Source: an uncultured Chloroflexales bacterium
Lineage (GTDB): Bacteria; Chloroflexota; Chloroflexia; Chloroflexales; Chloroflexaceae
NCBI GenBank assembly: GCA_937902315.1
Contig: CALGUG010000065.1
Location: 62,001 to 126,000, forward strand
Direction: 5' to 3'
DNA: 64,000 bases
Positions 35,081-44,431 of the stretch are shown one piece after another. Positions within the stretch are counted from its first letter, which is position 1. Every line of letters begins with the position of its first letter. A model generated the notes under the pieces. It was given only the letters and a program-made list of their open reading frames with translations. It was not told the origin of the DNA and did no database searches. A program made the position numbers and the translations under genes.

Positions 35081-35242
35081 TGCCGAACTGATCAAACGGA
35101 TATCTGTAGCGCTGCAAACAAGCAGAGCCAGCACAGTCTGGTACAATACAGTCAGAAGGCTTGACGCACGGCTTAAAGCTGCTAAGATAAGCCCGCACAA
35201 AACTGTCAAAATAGTTAGATCTGTATTGTATTTTAGGATATT

Positions 35243-36814
35243 GTGGAAACAAACGCTACGCTTTCTCCCTCTAATCAGCACGAACAGAACATACCAACTG
35301 CGCGTCAGAGCGCTCTGCCAAACTTGGTGAAGCGTCTGGGCAGCTATCGCGGCGGCATGCTGATCATTGTCCTGCTCTTTTTGATCATGCTGCCGATCAG
35401 CAATCCGCGCATCTATGCCGTCGACGAAGTAGGCTATTATGTCTACTTGCGCTCGCTCTACTTCGATGGCGATCTCGATTTTGAAAACGAGTACCGCACC
35501 CTCGACGCGCTCAACCCCAACGCGGGCATCGCAGCGGCCTTGCTCAAGCCCGGCCCGATCAAAGATGGCGGACGACGCAACGAAGTGACGGGACTGTACG
35601 GCAATGTCGCACCGGTCGGCTCGGCCCTGCTCTGGTCGCCCTTCTACATCGTAGCCGATATCGGTGTGCAGATCGCCAATGCCTTGGGTGCCGAGATTGT
35701 ACGCGACGGCTACTCCAAGCCCTACATTCTGGCGGTCTCCTACGCATCGGCGATCTATGGCCTGCTCGGGCTGCTGATCTGCCACCAGTTAGCGCTGCGC
35801 TTCGTCAAGCCCTTCGCGGCCACCTTGGCGACCATCAGCATTTGGCTGGCCTCCTCACTGGTCTTCTATATGATCGTTCAGATGCCCTGGTCGCACGCGA
35901 CCGGATTCTTTGCTGTCTCGTGTTTTGTGGCCTTCTGGTATCGCACCCGCGAGCAGCGCCGTCTGCGCGATTGGGCTTTGCTCGGCCTGCTGGCTGGCCT
36001 GATGACGATCGTGCGCGAGCAACTGCTGCTCTTCGTTGCCATACCAGCGATCGAAGCGCTCTGGCAGGTGTTTCACCACTCGAAGGCGAGCGCCCTGCCA
36101 GCACGCATCTGGGAGGGAGTGCGCAGCCTGCCCTTCGTGGGCTATATCGTGGCGGGCCTTGCAGCCCTGCTGATGCTCTCGCCCCAACTGGCAACCTACC
36201 AGATCCTTAACGGCGCGATGCGCCCCAACACCGAGGTTTCGGGCAAGTTCCGCGACACCTGGTATAGCCCCTGCTTCTTCCACACCTTGGTCGATCCGAC
36301 GCCCTGCTTGAACAGCCCGGGAGGCAACTTCTCGCACGGCGCCCTGCTCTGGAGCCCCGTGCTGATCTTGGCGCTGGCCGGTCTTGCTCTGCTCTGGAAG
36401 CGCGACCGTATGCTAACCGTAGCCTTTATAGCCGCTTTCGCCGCCCAGATGTTTGTGAACGGCTCGATCTACACTTGGCACCAAAGCGGAGCCTTCGGTT
36501 TCCGGCGCTTCATCGAGTGCTCGCCGATCTTTATCATCGGTTTGGCGATGCTGATTCAGCGCTTCCAAGAGCGCGCCGAGACCAAACAGCGCTTCAAACG
36601 CCAGATCGCCAGCGTGGTGGTGGCGGCTGCATTGATCGCTTGGAATATCGGCCTGATCTTCAACTGGACGGTCGGGCATACCGAACTGCGCCGCGGCCTC
36701 GATTGGAACCATCTGATCGCTTGGCAGCTCGAAGTGCCGCTGCAGGCCAGCGAGAAACTGAGCACACTGCTGTTCGATCGCTGCAAGCTCTATCAGAACC
36801 AAGGCTGCAACTAA
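35243..36814 (+). CDS. Multi-pass membrane protein, GT-C glycosyltransferase-like
   Basis: A 523-residue protein with a polar N-terminus (about 35 residues), then about ten membrane helices. After helix 1 the loop RIYAVDEVGYYVYLRSLYFDGD has the acidic pair seen in the first external loop of GT-C enzymes (ArnT/PMT/GT39 type), where it is the catalytic site. Other external loops are short except the one around PNTEVSGKFRDTWYSP. This suggests transfer of a sugar from a lipid-linked donor on the outer face of the membrane. The start is GTG 35243 with a weak upstream site. It is not clearly in an operon: the next gene begins 79 bases on. Confidence 0.65.
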   Translation: METNATLSPSNQHEQNIPTARQSALPNLVKRLGSYRGGMLIIVLLFLIMLPISNPRIYAVDEVGYYVYLRSLYFDGDLDFENEYRTLDALNPNAGIAAALLKPGPIKDGGRRNEVTGLYGNVAPVGSALLWSPFYIVADIGVQIANALGAEIVRDGYSKPYILAVSYASAIYGLLGLLICHQLALRFVKPFAATLATISIWLASSLVFYMIVQMPWSHATGFFAVSCFVAFWYRTREQRRLRDWALLGLLAGLMTIVREQLLLFVAIPAIEALWQVFHHSKASALPARIWEGVRSLPFVGYIVAGLAALLMLSPQLATYQILNGAMRPNTEVSGKFRDTWYSPCFFHTLVDPTPCLNSPGGNFSHGALLWSPVLILALAGLALLWKRDRMLTVAFIAAFAAQMFVNGSIYTWHQSGAFGFRRFIECSPIFIIGLAMLIQRFQERAETKQRFKRQIASVVVAAALIAWNIGLIFNWTVGHTELRRGLDWNHLIAWQLEVPLQASEKLSTLLFDRCKLYQNQGCN

Positions 36815-36893
36815 GTTATGTCAACTCAAAGCGCTTGCGCTAGGCTATAAGGCGTGCTATAACACAAGAAAGGCTTAAAGAGTAGGAAGAAGT

Positions 36894-38252
36894 GTGGCTA
36901 AAAACGTCGTCATCGCAGGGGCAGGCCCAGCCGGAATGGCCTGCGCCAAATGGCTCAACGACCGTGGCTATCATGTGACCGTGTTGGAAAAGCGCCCAAT
37001 CGCGGGCGGCAAAGTCTCGGCTTGGAAGGACGCCGATGGTGATTGGGTCGAAAGTGGCTTACACGTCTTTTTCGGGGCTTATCACACCCTGTTAGGTTTT
37101 CTGGCCGAATGTGGTCTGAACGAGGCCTTCGATTGGAAGCCAGCCGAGATGATCTTCGCCTCGCCCGAGCACGGCTTGGCTTCGATCAAATTCGTGCCGG
37201 GCCTAGCAGCGCCCTTCAACGGCTTGACGGGGGTCGCCCTCAGCAAGCTGCTGACAACCAGCGAAAAGCTACGCATGGCCTTGGGCCTGCTGCGACCAAT
37301 CTTGGGCAACCAAGCCTATCTCGACGCGCAAGACAACCAGAGCTACGAAGCTTGGCACCGTCGCCACGGCATGGGCGAGCGCGCCCTACGCGATGTGATG
37401 GATACAATGGCCTTGGCGCTCAACTTTCAACGCGCCGATAAGGTATCCGCCAAGCTGATCCTAACTGCGCTGCTGCATTTCGCTCAACAGACCGACGCAT
37501 CGCGCATGGCTTTGGTCAAAGGTTCGCCCCAAGAGCGAATCTGGCAGCCCTTGATCGATATGCTGAGCGCGCGCGGCACCTGTTTTCGCTTCGAGCACAA
37601 GGTGGTCGGGATCGAGAGCGCTCAAGGGCGCGTGCAGGCTTTTCGGCTCGAAGACGGCAGCCTGGTGGAAGGCGACCTGTTTATCTCGGCCATGCCGGTG
37701 CACAACCTGCGCAAAATCATTCCGAACGAGTGGCGTGAAGAGCCTTATTTCAGCAATCTCAAGCATCTCAAAGGCCAGCCCGTCATCACAGTTCAGCTCT
37801 TTTTCGACCGCCAAGTTACAGGCGTCGATCATCTGCTCTTCAGCTCAAACAGCGACATCAGCGTCTACGCCGATATGGTCAACGTCGCGCCCGACTACCA
37901 TCGCGGCGGCCCGAGCATCGTGCAGTTTGTGGTTGCCCCGGCCGAAGAGCTGATCAAACTCAGCGACGAAGCACTGATCGCCCATGTGCTGCAAGATTTT
38001 TGGCGTCTGCACCCAAATGCGCGCGCGGCCAAACTCGAAAAGTATACGATCGTGCGGATTCCCAACTCGGTCTATCAAGCCCGCCCGGGGGTCGACTGTT
38101 ATCGCCCAGACCAAGCGACGCCCATCCCGAATCTCTTTCTGGCTGGCGATTTCACCCAACAAGAGTTTTTGGCATCGATTGAGGGTGCAATGCGCAGCGC
38201 CAAGCGCTGCGTGGCCCGAATCGATGCTGCCCAAGCTGCCGGACAGTTCTGA
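36894..38252 (+). CDS. FAD-dependent desaturase, CrtP/phytoene-desaturase-like
   Basis: A flavoprotein of 452 residues. The ADP-binding fold VVIAGAGPAGMACAKWL is at residues 5-21, followed by the acidic end of beta-2 and GGKVSAW. GLHVFFGAYHTLLGFLAECG resembles the plant/cyanobacterial phytoene desaturase (CrtP) and zeta-carotene desaturase branch rather than bacterial CrtI. The late block ADMVNVAPDY...VQFVVAPAEE and NLFLAGDFTQQEFLASIEGAMRS also fit that branch. The product (zeta-carotene or another isoprenoid) is inference. The start GTG 36894 follows AGGAAG. A 13-bp hairpin overlaps its stop codon. A second relative lies downstream at 41201. Confidence 0.75.
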   Translation: MAKNVVIAGAGPAGMACAKWLNDRGYHVTVLEKRPIAGGKVSAWKDADGDWVESGLHVFFGAYHTLLGFLAECGLNEAFDWKPAEMIFASPEHGLASIKFVPGLAAPFNGLTGVALSKLLTTSEKLRMALGLLRPILGNQAYLDAQDNQSYEAWHRRHGMGERALRDVMDTMALALNFQRADKVSAKLILTALLHFAQQTDASRMALVKGSPQERIWQPLIDMLSARGTCFRFEHKVVGIESAQGRVQAFRLEDGSLVEGDLFISAMPVHNLRKIIPNEWREEPYFSNLKHLKGQPVITVQLFFDRQVTGVDHLLFSSNSDISVYADMVNVAPDYHRGGPSIVQFVVAPAEELIKLSDEALIAHVLQDFWRLHPNARAAKLEKYTIVRIPNSVYQARPGVDCYRPDQATPIPNLFLAGDFTQQEFLASIEGAMRSAKRCVARIDAAQAAGQF

Positions 38253-38277
38253 AAAGACTGAGCGTTTCAGAACTGTC
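38242..38277 (+). terminator. Hairpin overlapping the stop of the first desaturase
   Basis: GACAGTTCTGAAA (38242-38254) pairs with TTTCAGAACTGTC (38265-38277), a 13-bp perfect stem that includes the TGA stop codon. There is no T-tail, so it may be a stabilising or rho-type structure rather than an intrinsic terminator. Confidence 0.55.
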
Positions 38278-38372
38278 TCCATCATCTTGCTCCGTCCTCC
38301 CATGCTTCAAGCTCGACCCGATCTGCTCAGCTACTATCGTATCAACTCGTTTTGGTATGATTCAGGACGGCC

Positions 38373-41204
38373 ATGGCTCTTGAACAGGGAAGCACTCTCA
38401 ATCAAACCTATCGCATAACTGCACTGCTCGCTTCAGGATCGAGCGAAGCCTTGTATGTGGCCAGCGACCAAGCGGGAGATCGCCTGCTGATCGCTGCGCT
38501 GCCCATCGCCGATCAAACGGCGCTCAATCGCCAGATCGCCCTGTGCGAAAGCATCAGCAAGCTCGCGATCGATGGGCTGCTGCCGCTCAGCGACTATTTC
38601 GCCAGCACTACAGAGCTCTATCTGGTCTGCCCGCAACCCGAAGGCCAGCCGCTCGATCAGATCACCACCCACTCAGCTAGCCTAAGCGAAGCTCAAATCA
38701 GCGCCCAGATCGACCAACTGCTCAGTGCGCTGGTAACGCTCCACAAGCATAAGCCGGCCCTCTTTCTCAACGACCTACAAGGCAACGATCTCTGGTTCGA
38801 CGAAGTCAACGGCCTACAGCTCACGCCCTTCGCGCTTGTGCGTATGGCGCGCGCCCAGGCCAGCGCCTATCGAGCGCCCGAGCTGGACGATCCCCAGCGC
38901 CAAGCCGATTTCAGCAGCGACCTCTACAGCGTAGGAGCGATCTGGTACCGCCTCGTTACAGGTCAAGCGCCAGCAGCAGGCCAGGAGCACTTGCATGGCA
39001 GCCAGCTCCAAAGCCCAAGCCCGCTCAGCCCGGCGCTCTCGCTTGGCGGCGAAAAGCTGCTGTTGCGCAGCCTCGAACCCAAGCCGAGCAAGCGCTTCCC
39101 ATCGGCCTATGCCATGCGCAAAGCCCTGCGGCTGAGCATGCAGCCGAGCCTCTCGACCAGCGCCCGCATCACGAGCGGCTGTTTGATCGCAGCCATCAGC
39201 TTTTTAGGGTTAAGCGCCTTTGTGGTGCTGATCCTCTGCTTATTGCTGCTCCTCGGCCCTGGTCGCGAACTACTCGCCAGCTATCTCGCTCCCAGCCCTA
39301 CAGCGCCGCTCAGCGCTCAGCGCGAAAGCACACCGAGCAACTCGCGTAGTGTCGAGCCATCGAGCAATCCAAACGCGATCAGCAGCCGCACCACCGACCG
39401 TCTGACCGAGACGCTCGTCTTAACCGAAAGCGTGGTCGGACCGCTCAGCTATAACCACGCTGGCACATTGATTGCCATAGGGCTGGGCAATACGATCACG
39501 CTGCGCTCGACCAGCAGCTATGCCTTGGAACGCAGTTTTTCCGGCCATAGCAGCCCGATCACAAGCCTAGCATTCTCGCCCGACGACAGGTTGCTAGCTT
39601 CGGGATCGCTCGGCGATGGCATGATTCGGCTCTGGAACGTGAGCGATGGCAACTTGGTTAAAAGTCTGAGCGGCCAGAGCGGCGGCATCCTCAGTTTGGC
39701 CTTCTCGCCCGATGGCAGAACGCTCGCTTCGGGTGGTAAAGATGCCACTATCAAGCTCTGGAAGCTGAGCGATGCCAGCCAAAGCGCTGATCTAAGCGGC
39801 CATAGTGCGGCCATCAGCCAGCTAACATTCAGCCCAGACGGATCGCTGCTGGCATCCTGCTCGTATGATGGCACGCTGCGACTCTGGCGGCTGAGCGATG
39901 GGCAACAGCGCATCCTCTTTCAAGCCCCGAGCAATCCCAATAGCCCGCAATCACAGCCTTACCAACTAAACAGCCTAGCCTTCTCGCCCGACGGAAAGCT
40001 GATAGCAGCCAGCGCCAGCGATCTGGTGGTGCGGGTCTGGCAGCTGGCCAACAGCTCGCAACCCCTGAGTCTGCGCGGCCACAGCGACCGCCCGACCAGT
40101 CTGAGCTTCGAGCCGAACGGCAAAAGTTTAGCGAGCGGCGGCCTCGACGGGCAGATTTTGCTATGGGATCCAATAACTGGTGCGGAGCGCGCGCGTCTCA
40201 GCAACCAAGGGCTACAGATTGGCTCGATCGACTTCAGCCCTGATGGGCGCTACATCGCCAGCAGCAGCGCCGAGCTCAATCGTGTCAGCTTCTGGGACGT
40301 GCGACGCCAAGCGGTTCGTCAAAGTCTCGATCTCGGGCAAGGTCTCGTTACATCATTGGCCTATTCCAACGATAGCGAACAACTCGCTACAAGCGGCATC
40401 AACGGCATGGTGCGCCTCTATCGGCTCGACGACCGCGCCCGCCTCGACTTGATCGGCGGCTCGCCCAGCTCGCAATCTCTGAGTTTCCTGGCCCCTAACC
40501 AACTGGTTTCGCTCTCCGATCGGGGCGGTGTGCTGGTCAACGATCTCACGCAGCGCAGCCAACCACGCTTACTGCCTGGCCTAACAGGTCAAGCCATTAG
40601 CCTAGCTGTCGGCCCAAGCGGCAATACGATCGCCGCGGGCACCCTTCAGGGCCAGCTCTTCCTCTGGAACGCCCACAGCTTCGAACTGATCCACAGCATC
40701 AGCCTCAACGAGGCCAGCCTCTACAGCCTGAGCTTCTCAGCCGATGGCAGCCTGCTGGCAGTCGCCTCCAACGGCAGCCCACCCTCCATTCTGCTGATCG
40801 ACGTTGCCAGCGGCCAACAGGCGGGCCGGCTGATCGGGCACCAAGGCAGCATCATCGCGCTGGCCGCCCAGCCCCACGGCTCGCTCTTGGCGAGCGCCTC
40901 GAGCGACGGCAGCGTGCGCATCTGGGATCTCGAAAGCCAGCGAACGGTCGAATATCTCTCGGTCGCCCAGCAGCAGGGCTGGATCAACACGCTGGCTTTT
41001 TCGCCCGACGGCAGCCTCTTGGTCGCTGGATCGCTGGGCGGCACTCTGGTCTTTTGGGACATCACCCAAAGCAAGATCGTGCGCATGTTCGATTACGGCG
41101 CTTCCGGCAGCATTTTGAACCTGGCCTTCCGCCCCGACAGCGAACAGCTGGCTATGAGCCTGCGCGACGGCAGCGTGCGGCTTGTCGAATTGAGCCAGCC
41201 ATGA
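38373..41204 (+). CDS. Pseudokinase - transmembrane - WD40 (about 14 repeats) protein
   Basis: A 943-residue protein. Residues 1-250 have a protein-kinase-like layout (APE-like YRAPELDDPQ, then DLYSVGAIWYRLVTGQAP) but lack the catalytic loop: where HRDxKPxN should be, it reads FLNDLQGNDLWF, and no DFG is seen. It is therefore probably a pseudokinase. One long hydrophobic helix lies at about 265-300, followed by a Ser/Pro/Asn-rich linker to about 345. The rest is some 14 WD40 repeats (LAFSPDG...LASGS...IRLWN type), enough for two seven-bladed propellers. Its stop overlaps the start of the next flavoprotein gene (ATGA), so the two are translationally coupled. It looks like a membrane scaffold or sensor. 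Confidence 0.85.
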   Translation: MALEQGSTLNQTYRITALLASGSSEALYVASDQAGDRLLIAALPIADQTALNRQIALCESISKLAIDGLLPLSDYFASTTELYLVCPQPEGQPLDQITTHSASLSEAQISAQIDQLLSALVTLHKHKPALFLNDLQGNDLWFDEVNGLQLTPFALVRMARAQASAYRAPELDDPQRQADFSSDLYSVGAIWYRLVTGQAPAAGQEHLHGSQLQSPSPLSPALSLGGEKLLLRSLEPKPSKRFPSAYAMRKALRLSMQPSLSTSARITSGCLIAAISFLGLSAFVVLILCLLLLLGPGRELLASYLAPSPTAPLSAQRESTPSNSRSVEPSSNPNAISSRTTDRLTETLVLTESVVGPLSYNHAGTLIAIGLGNTITLRSTSSYALERSFSGHSSPITSLAFSPDDRLLASGSLGDGMIRLWNVSDGNLVKSLSGQSGGILSLAFSPDGRTLASGGKDATIKLWKLSDASQSADLSGHSAAISQLTFSPDGSLLASCSYDGTLRLWRLSDGQQRILFQAPSNPNSPQSQPYQLNSLAFSPDGKLIAASASDLVVRVWQLANSSQPLSLRGHSDRPTSLSFEPNGKSLASGGLDGQILLWDPITGAERARLSNQGLQIGSIDFSPDGRYIASSSAELNRVSFWDVRRQAVRQSLDLGQGLVTSLAYSNDSEQLATSGINGMVRLYRLDDRARLDLIGGSPSSQSLSFLAPNQLVSLSDRGGVLVNDLTQRSQPRLLPGLTGQAISLAVGPSGNTIAAGTLQGQLFLWNAHSFELIHSISLNEASLYSLSFSADGSLLAVASNGSPPSILLIDVASGQQAGRLIGHQGSIIALAAQPHGSLLASASSDGSVRIWDLESQRTVEYLSVAQQQGWINTLAFSPDGSLLVAGSLGGTLVFWDITQSKIVRMFDYGASGSILNLAFRPDSEQLAMSLRDGSVRLVELSQP

Positions 41205-42562
41205 GAGTAGCCATCATCGGGGGCGGCTTGGCAGGCATCAGTGCCGCTTGCGAGCTGTTGCAGGCCGGGCACGAGGTCGAATTGATCGAAGCTCAGCACA
41301 GCTTGGGCGGCGTCTTCAGCGCCGAGCGCGACGCAGATGGCGACTGGCTCGAAAGAAAGCTGTACCGCTTCAGCCGCGCCGACCGCAGCCTGGTGGCCCT
41401 GCTTGAACGGACGGGGCTCAGCGATCGCATCCGTTGGAGCAATCGCGATTTAGCCTTCGCCCTGCCGGGCGGACGCCTCAAACACGTCCCCTTTCCGAAC
41501 TTACCTGCTAATCTAGGCGCGCTCAGCGCGATTCTGGCCAACGAGCTGTTTCATCCGCTCGACAGGCTGAAAAGCATCATCGGCCTCAGCAGCGCGTGGC
41601 TGGGCAGCGAACACTACCGCGCCAGCTGTGACGATCGCAGCTATGCCCAGTGGCACGCCGATCATCGCATCCCAAAGCATGTGCTCGACGACTGCTTCGA
41701 CCCGATCGCGCGCACATTGACGGGCCTCACGGCCGCACAGGTCTCGGCGCGCGCCATGCTCGAGCTCTTCCACAGCCTGAGCGTCGATAGCCAGAGCGCT
41801 GGCCTCGGCCTGCTCGATGGTGTGAGCGAAGAGCGCCTCTTCGCGCCGCTCGCAGCCTACCTCACCGCCCACAACTGTCGCCTGCGCTTAGGAGAGCGTG
41901 CCCAAGCGCTCCAGATCGATCAACATGGTCTGCGGGCCGTTCGGCTTGAATCGGGCCAGCTTTTGCAGGCCGATGGCTTTGTATTGGCGCTTCAGCCGCC
42001 CGAACTGCTCGCGCTGCTGCCCGCACAACTGCACGGTGCATCGCCCTTCGCTCAAATCGGCCAGCTCAAAATGCTACCGAGCATGCTCGTTCAGCTCTGG
42101 TTCGATCGTTATGTTCACTACGGCGAGCGGCTCTTCTTCAGCAGCCATGTGCCCTTCTGCCAATTCGGCGATCTCGCGCTCTGCGCGCCCCACAGTTTCG
42201 ACCGCCACAACGGCTCGCTGGTCGCGCTCGAGATCGCTCCAGTTCAAGCTTGGTGGGATCAAGACGACGCAGCGATCGTCAAAGAGGTTCTGAGCGATCT
42301 GCGTCGCTTCTGGCCGGGTGTGCGCAGCGCCCAACTGCGCAAAAGCGCGGTCGTGCGCACAGCCCAGAGCCGCTTCGCCGACCTGCCGAACAGCTACCGT
42401 TTGCGCCCCAAAGCCGCAACACCCTTCGCCAACTTGGTCTTGGCCGGAGACTGGCTGGCCGTCGAAGGGCTGACCCTATGGGAGCGAGCGGCCCACAGCG
42501 GCCGAATCGCCGCTCAAACGCTGCTTCAGGCCATGCAATCCTGTGCTACACTCAAGCGATAA
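41201..42562 (+). CDS. FAD-dependent desaturase/amine-oxidase-family protein (second copy)
   Basis: A flavoprotein of 453 residues. The start MRVAIIGGGLAGISAACELL is a textbook dinucleotide-binding fold, with GGVFSAE and the C-terminal NLVLAGDWLAVEGLTLWERAAHSGR for FAD contact. It is homologous in layout to the gene at 36894 (CrtP/CrtQ/HpnE group), with the same W-R/H-RH pattern in the middle. It could be a second carotenoid desaturase or a hydroxysqualene-oxidoreductase-like enzyme. ATG 41201 overlaps the WD40 gene's stop. The longer in-frame ORF from 41054 lies inside the WD40 gene and is rejected. The HAD gene follows at 37 bases. Confidence 0.8.
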   Translation: MRVAIIGGGLAGISAACELLQAGHEVELIEAQHSLGGVFSAERDADGDWLERKLYRFSRADRSLVALLERTGLSDRIRWSNRDLAFALPGGRLKHVPFPNLPANLGALSAILANELFHPLDRLKSIIGLSSAWLGSEHYRASCDDRSYAQWHADHRIPKHVLDDCFDPIARTLTGLTAAQVSARAMLELFHSLSVDSQSAGLGLLDGVSEERLFAPLAAYLTAHNCRLRLGERAQALQIDQHGLRAVRLESGQLLQADGFVLALQPPELLALLPAQLHGASPFAQIGQLKMLPSMLVQLWFDRYVHYGERLFFSSHVPFCQFGDLALCAPHSFDRHNGSLVALEIAPVQAWWDQDDAAIVKEVLSDLRRFWPGVRSAQLRKSAVVRTAQSRFADLPNSYRLRPKAATPFANLVLAGDWLAVEGLTLWERAAHSGRIAAQTLLQAMQSCATLKR

Positions 42563-42599
42563 AGCCCAACTCTAGGATTGCGAATTCAAAAGGATAGTA

Positions 42600-43259
42600 A
42601 TGATACAGGCACTCATTTTTGACTTCGATGGACTGCTGGTCGATACAGAGACTCCCGCCTTCGAAAGTTGGCAACGCATCTACGCCGAATACGGTCAAAG
42701 CCTCAGTTTAGATCTCTGGCAGGGCGCGCTCGGCACAATGCACGGCTTCGATGCACTTCAACATCTCGCCAGCCTCGTTCACCTCGATGATCCAGAAGGG
42801 GTTATGGCCCGCCGCCAAGCCCTAAAACAAGAGCTCAGCCGCAACCAACCGCTGCTGCCGGGCGTGCTCGAGATCCTCGACGAAGCCCAACGGCTCGGTC
42901 TGCCCTGTGCGGTGGCCTCGAGCAGCAGCCGCGCCTGGGTCGAAGGCTGGCTCAAGCACCACAAGATCTACGAGCGCTTCCAGAGCGTACTGACCGCCGA
43001 TGATGTTGTGCGCACCAAACCCTTCCCCGACCTTTTTCTGCTGGCGGCCGAGCGCCTCAACAGTTCGCCCACCGAATGCTTGATCTTCGAAGACTCCTCG
43101 AACGGGATCTTAGCCGCTCGTGCGGCGGGCATACGTGTGGTGGCGGTTCCGGGCGCGATCACCAGTCAACTCAAGCTGCCCGAGGCCGATTTGCGGATCG
43201 AGAGCTTAGCAGCCATGCCGCTCAGCGATATTCTGGGCTATTTCAACACGAATCACTAG
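42600..43259 (+). CDS. HAD phosphatase, beta-phosphoglucomutase/phosphatase-like
   Basis: A 219-residue HAD hydrolase with a C1 helical cap. Motif I is IFDFDGLLVDTE (nucleophile Asp and +2 Asp). Motif II is VASSSSRAWV, motif III Lys is in VRTKPFPD, and motif IV is IFEDSSNGILAARAAG. This matches the sugar-phosphate phosphatase/beta-PGM group (YcjU/GPH type). Substrate unknown. It is in the middle of the WD40-flavoprotein-HAD-membrane operon; the membrane protein starts 8 bases after its stop. Confidence 0.88.
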   Translation: MIQALIFDFDGLLVDTETPAFESWQRIYAEYGQSLSLDLWQGALGTMHGFDALQHLASLVHLDDPEGVMARRQALKQELSRNQPLLPGVLEILDEAQRLGLPCAVASSSSRAWVEGWLKHHKIYERFQSVLTADDVVRTKPFPDLFLLAAERLNSSPTECLIFEDSSNGILAARAAGIRVVAVPGAITSQLKLPEADLRIESLAAMPLSDILGYFNTNH

Positions 43260-43267
43260 AGGCACTT

Positions 43268-43990
43268 ATGCTGGCTACAGCTACTCTGCTCTTTGTTATC
43301 ACAACGGCTTCCGTTTCCTTGGCGCTGATCGCTGGCTACACCCTGCTCGAACCCGAGGCGACCCAATGGCCGCGCCGCGCCATCGCTGCGATCGTCGCCG
43401 TCGATGGCTGGCTCTTGATCACTGGTTTTCTGGCTTCGGGAGACTTTTTGGGCGACTTCTCGCTCAGCCCGCCGCCCTTTGTGCTGGTGATCGTGATCGC
43501 GCTCACCGCTCTGTTCGGCTACGCTCTGCCCCGCCTCGGCACAGCTTTCGCCCTGCAAACGCCCCTACAGCGCTTGATCCTGTTCCAAAGCTGTCGCATT
43601 CCCATCGCGATCGCTCTGGAGCTGCTGGTTATGCGCGGCGTTCTGCCCCAACAGCTTAGCCTGCGCGGCTGGAACTGGGATCTGCTGGCCGGGCTGAGCG
43701 CGCTGCCGATCGCTTGGCTGGCTGCCCGCCAACGGCTACCCAACTGGCTTTTACTGCTCTGGAACAGCCTAGGCACCATCTTGGCGCTCGCGCTGTTTGC
43801 GATCGCCTTCTTGGCGCTGCCGCTCCCGTTTCAAGCCTTTCAGAGCGAGCCGTCGAGCATCTGGCTCACCAATCTGCCCTTTGTCTGGCTGCTAAGCGCC
43901 CTACTGCCGAGCGCCCTCTTCGGCCATCTGCTGATCTTCCGCTATCTCTGGAGCAAGCGCCAGCCTAACCAGATCGAAGAGACAGATTAA
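43268..43990 (+). CDS. Integral membrane protein of unknown function
   Basis: A 240-residue, very hydrophobic protein with about seven predicted membrane helices and a short polar C-terminus (KRQPNQIEETD). No named family is recognised. The ATG at 43268 follows GAGGC at 4 bases; an alternative start far upstream at 43076 lies inside the HAD gene and is rejected. As the last gene of the operon it could be a membrane anchor or transporter for the pathway of the two flavoproteins, but this is inference. Confidence 0.7.
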   Translation: MLATATLLFVITTASVSLALIAGYTLLEPEATQWPRRAIAAIVAVDGWLLITGFLASGDFLGDFSLSPPPFVLVIVIALTALFGYALPRLGTAFALQTPLQRLILFQSCRIPIAIALELLVMRGVLPQQLSLRGWNWDLLAGLSALPIAWLAARQRLPNWLLLLWNSLGTILALALFAIAFLALPLPFQAFQSEPSSIWLTNLPFVWLLSALLPSALFGHLLIFRYLWSKRQPNQIEETD

Positions 43991-44049
43991 AACTGTTTCG
44001 ATGGTTACAGTCATATGGACACATCAACAGCTTCGGCCAGATTTGCATA

Positions 44050-44357
44050 TGGCGGCGAGGTCACAACCATCCATCCGGCTTCTAGCGCGTCCGCCTTCGG
44101 CTATCAACATCCCATCCTCCCATACAGGCTGTTTGCCAGCGCTGCAAGCAGCGCTGGGCTACGTGCTCAGCGTGCTGCTGAGTTGTAGACCGTACCCTGA
44201 GCCTGTCGAAGGGTACAGCTATGTGGCTACAGAGCGCACTCGCTCCCTTCGCCCGCTTTGCGGGAGAAGGGCTGGGGATGAGGGCGGCTAGCCCTGTTTA
44301 GTAGCCGGAGGCGGACGCGGTACACGCCGAATGGGAGCTAGAAGCCCATCCGCCAAC
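44050..44357. mobile_element. Family A repeat, two-ended copy (308 bp)
   Basis: The left end is ATGGCGGCGAGGTCACAAC, with CGCGTCCGCCTTCGGCTATC. The right end is GTAGCCGGAGGCGGACGCGG, then TACACGCCGAATGGGAGCTA and the terminal CATCCGCCAA. Inside is a REP-like segment of CCCTTCGCCCGC/GCGGGAGAAGGG. Confidence 0.85.
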
Positions 44358-44387
44358 ATAATGAAATCGGCCTGCGGATGAGCTATC

Positions 44388-44430
44388 ACAAAAGATTCCG
44401 ACAGCTAACGAACTGTCGGAACCTTTTGTG
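44388..44430 (-). terminator. Terminator of the toroid-fold gene
   Basis: CACAAAAGATTCCGACAG (44388-44405) and CTGTCGGAACCTTTTGTG (44413-44430) form a long stem with one internal mismatch, directly next to the minus-strand stop. Confidence 0.75.
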
Positions 44431-44431
44431 C

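Noticed and set aside
41054..41200. N-terminal extension of the second flavoprotein
   Set aside because: It lies inside the WD40 gene; the ATG at 41201 begins exactly at the conserved FAD-binding fold.
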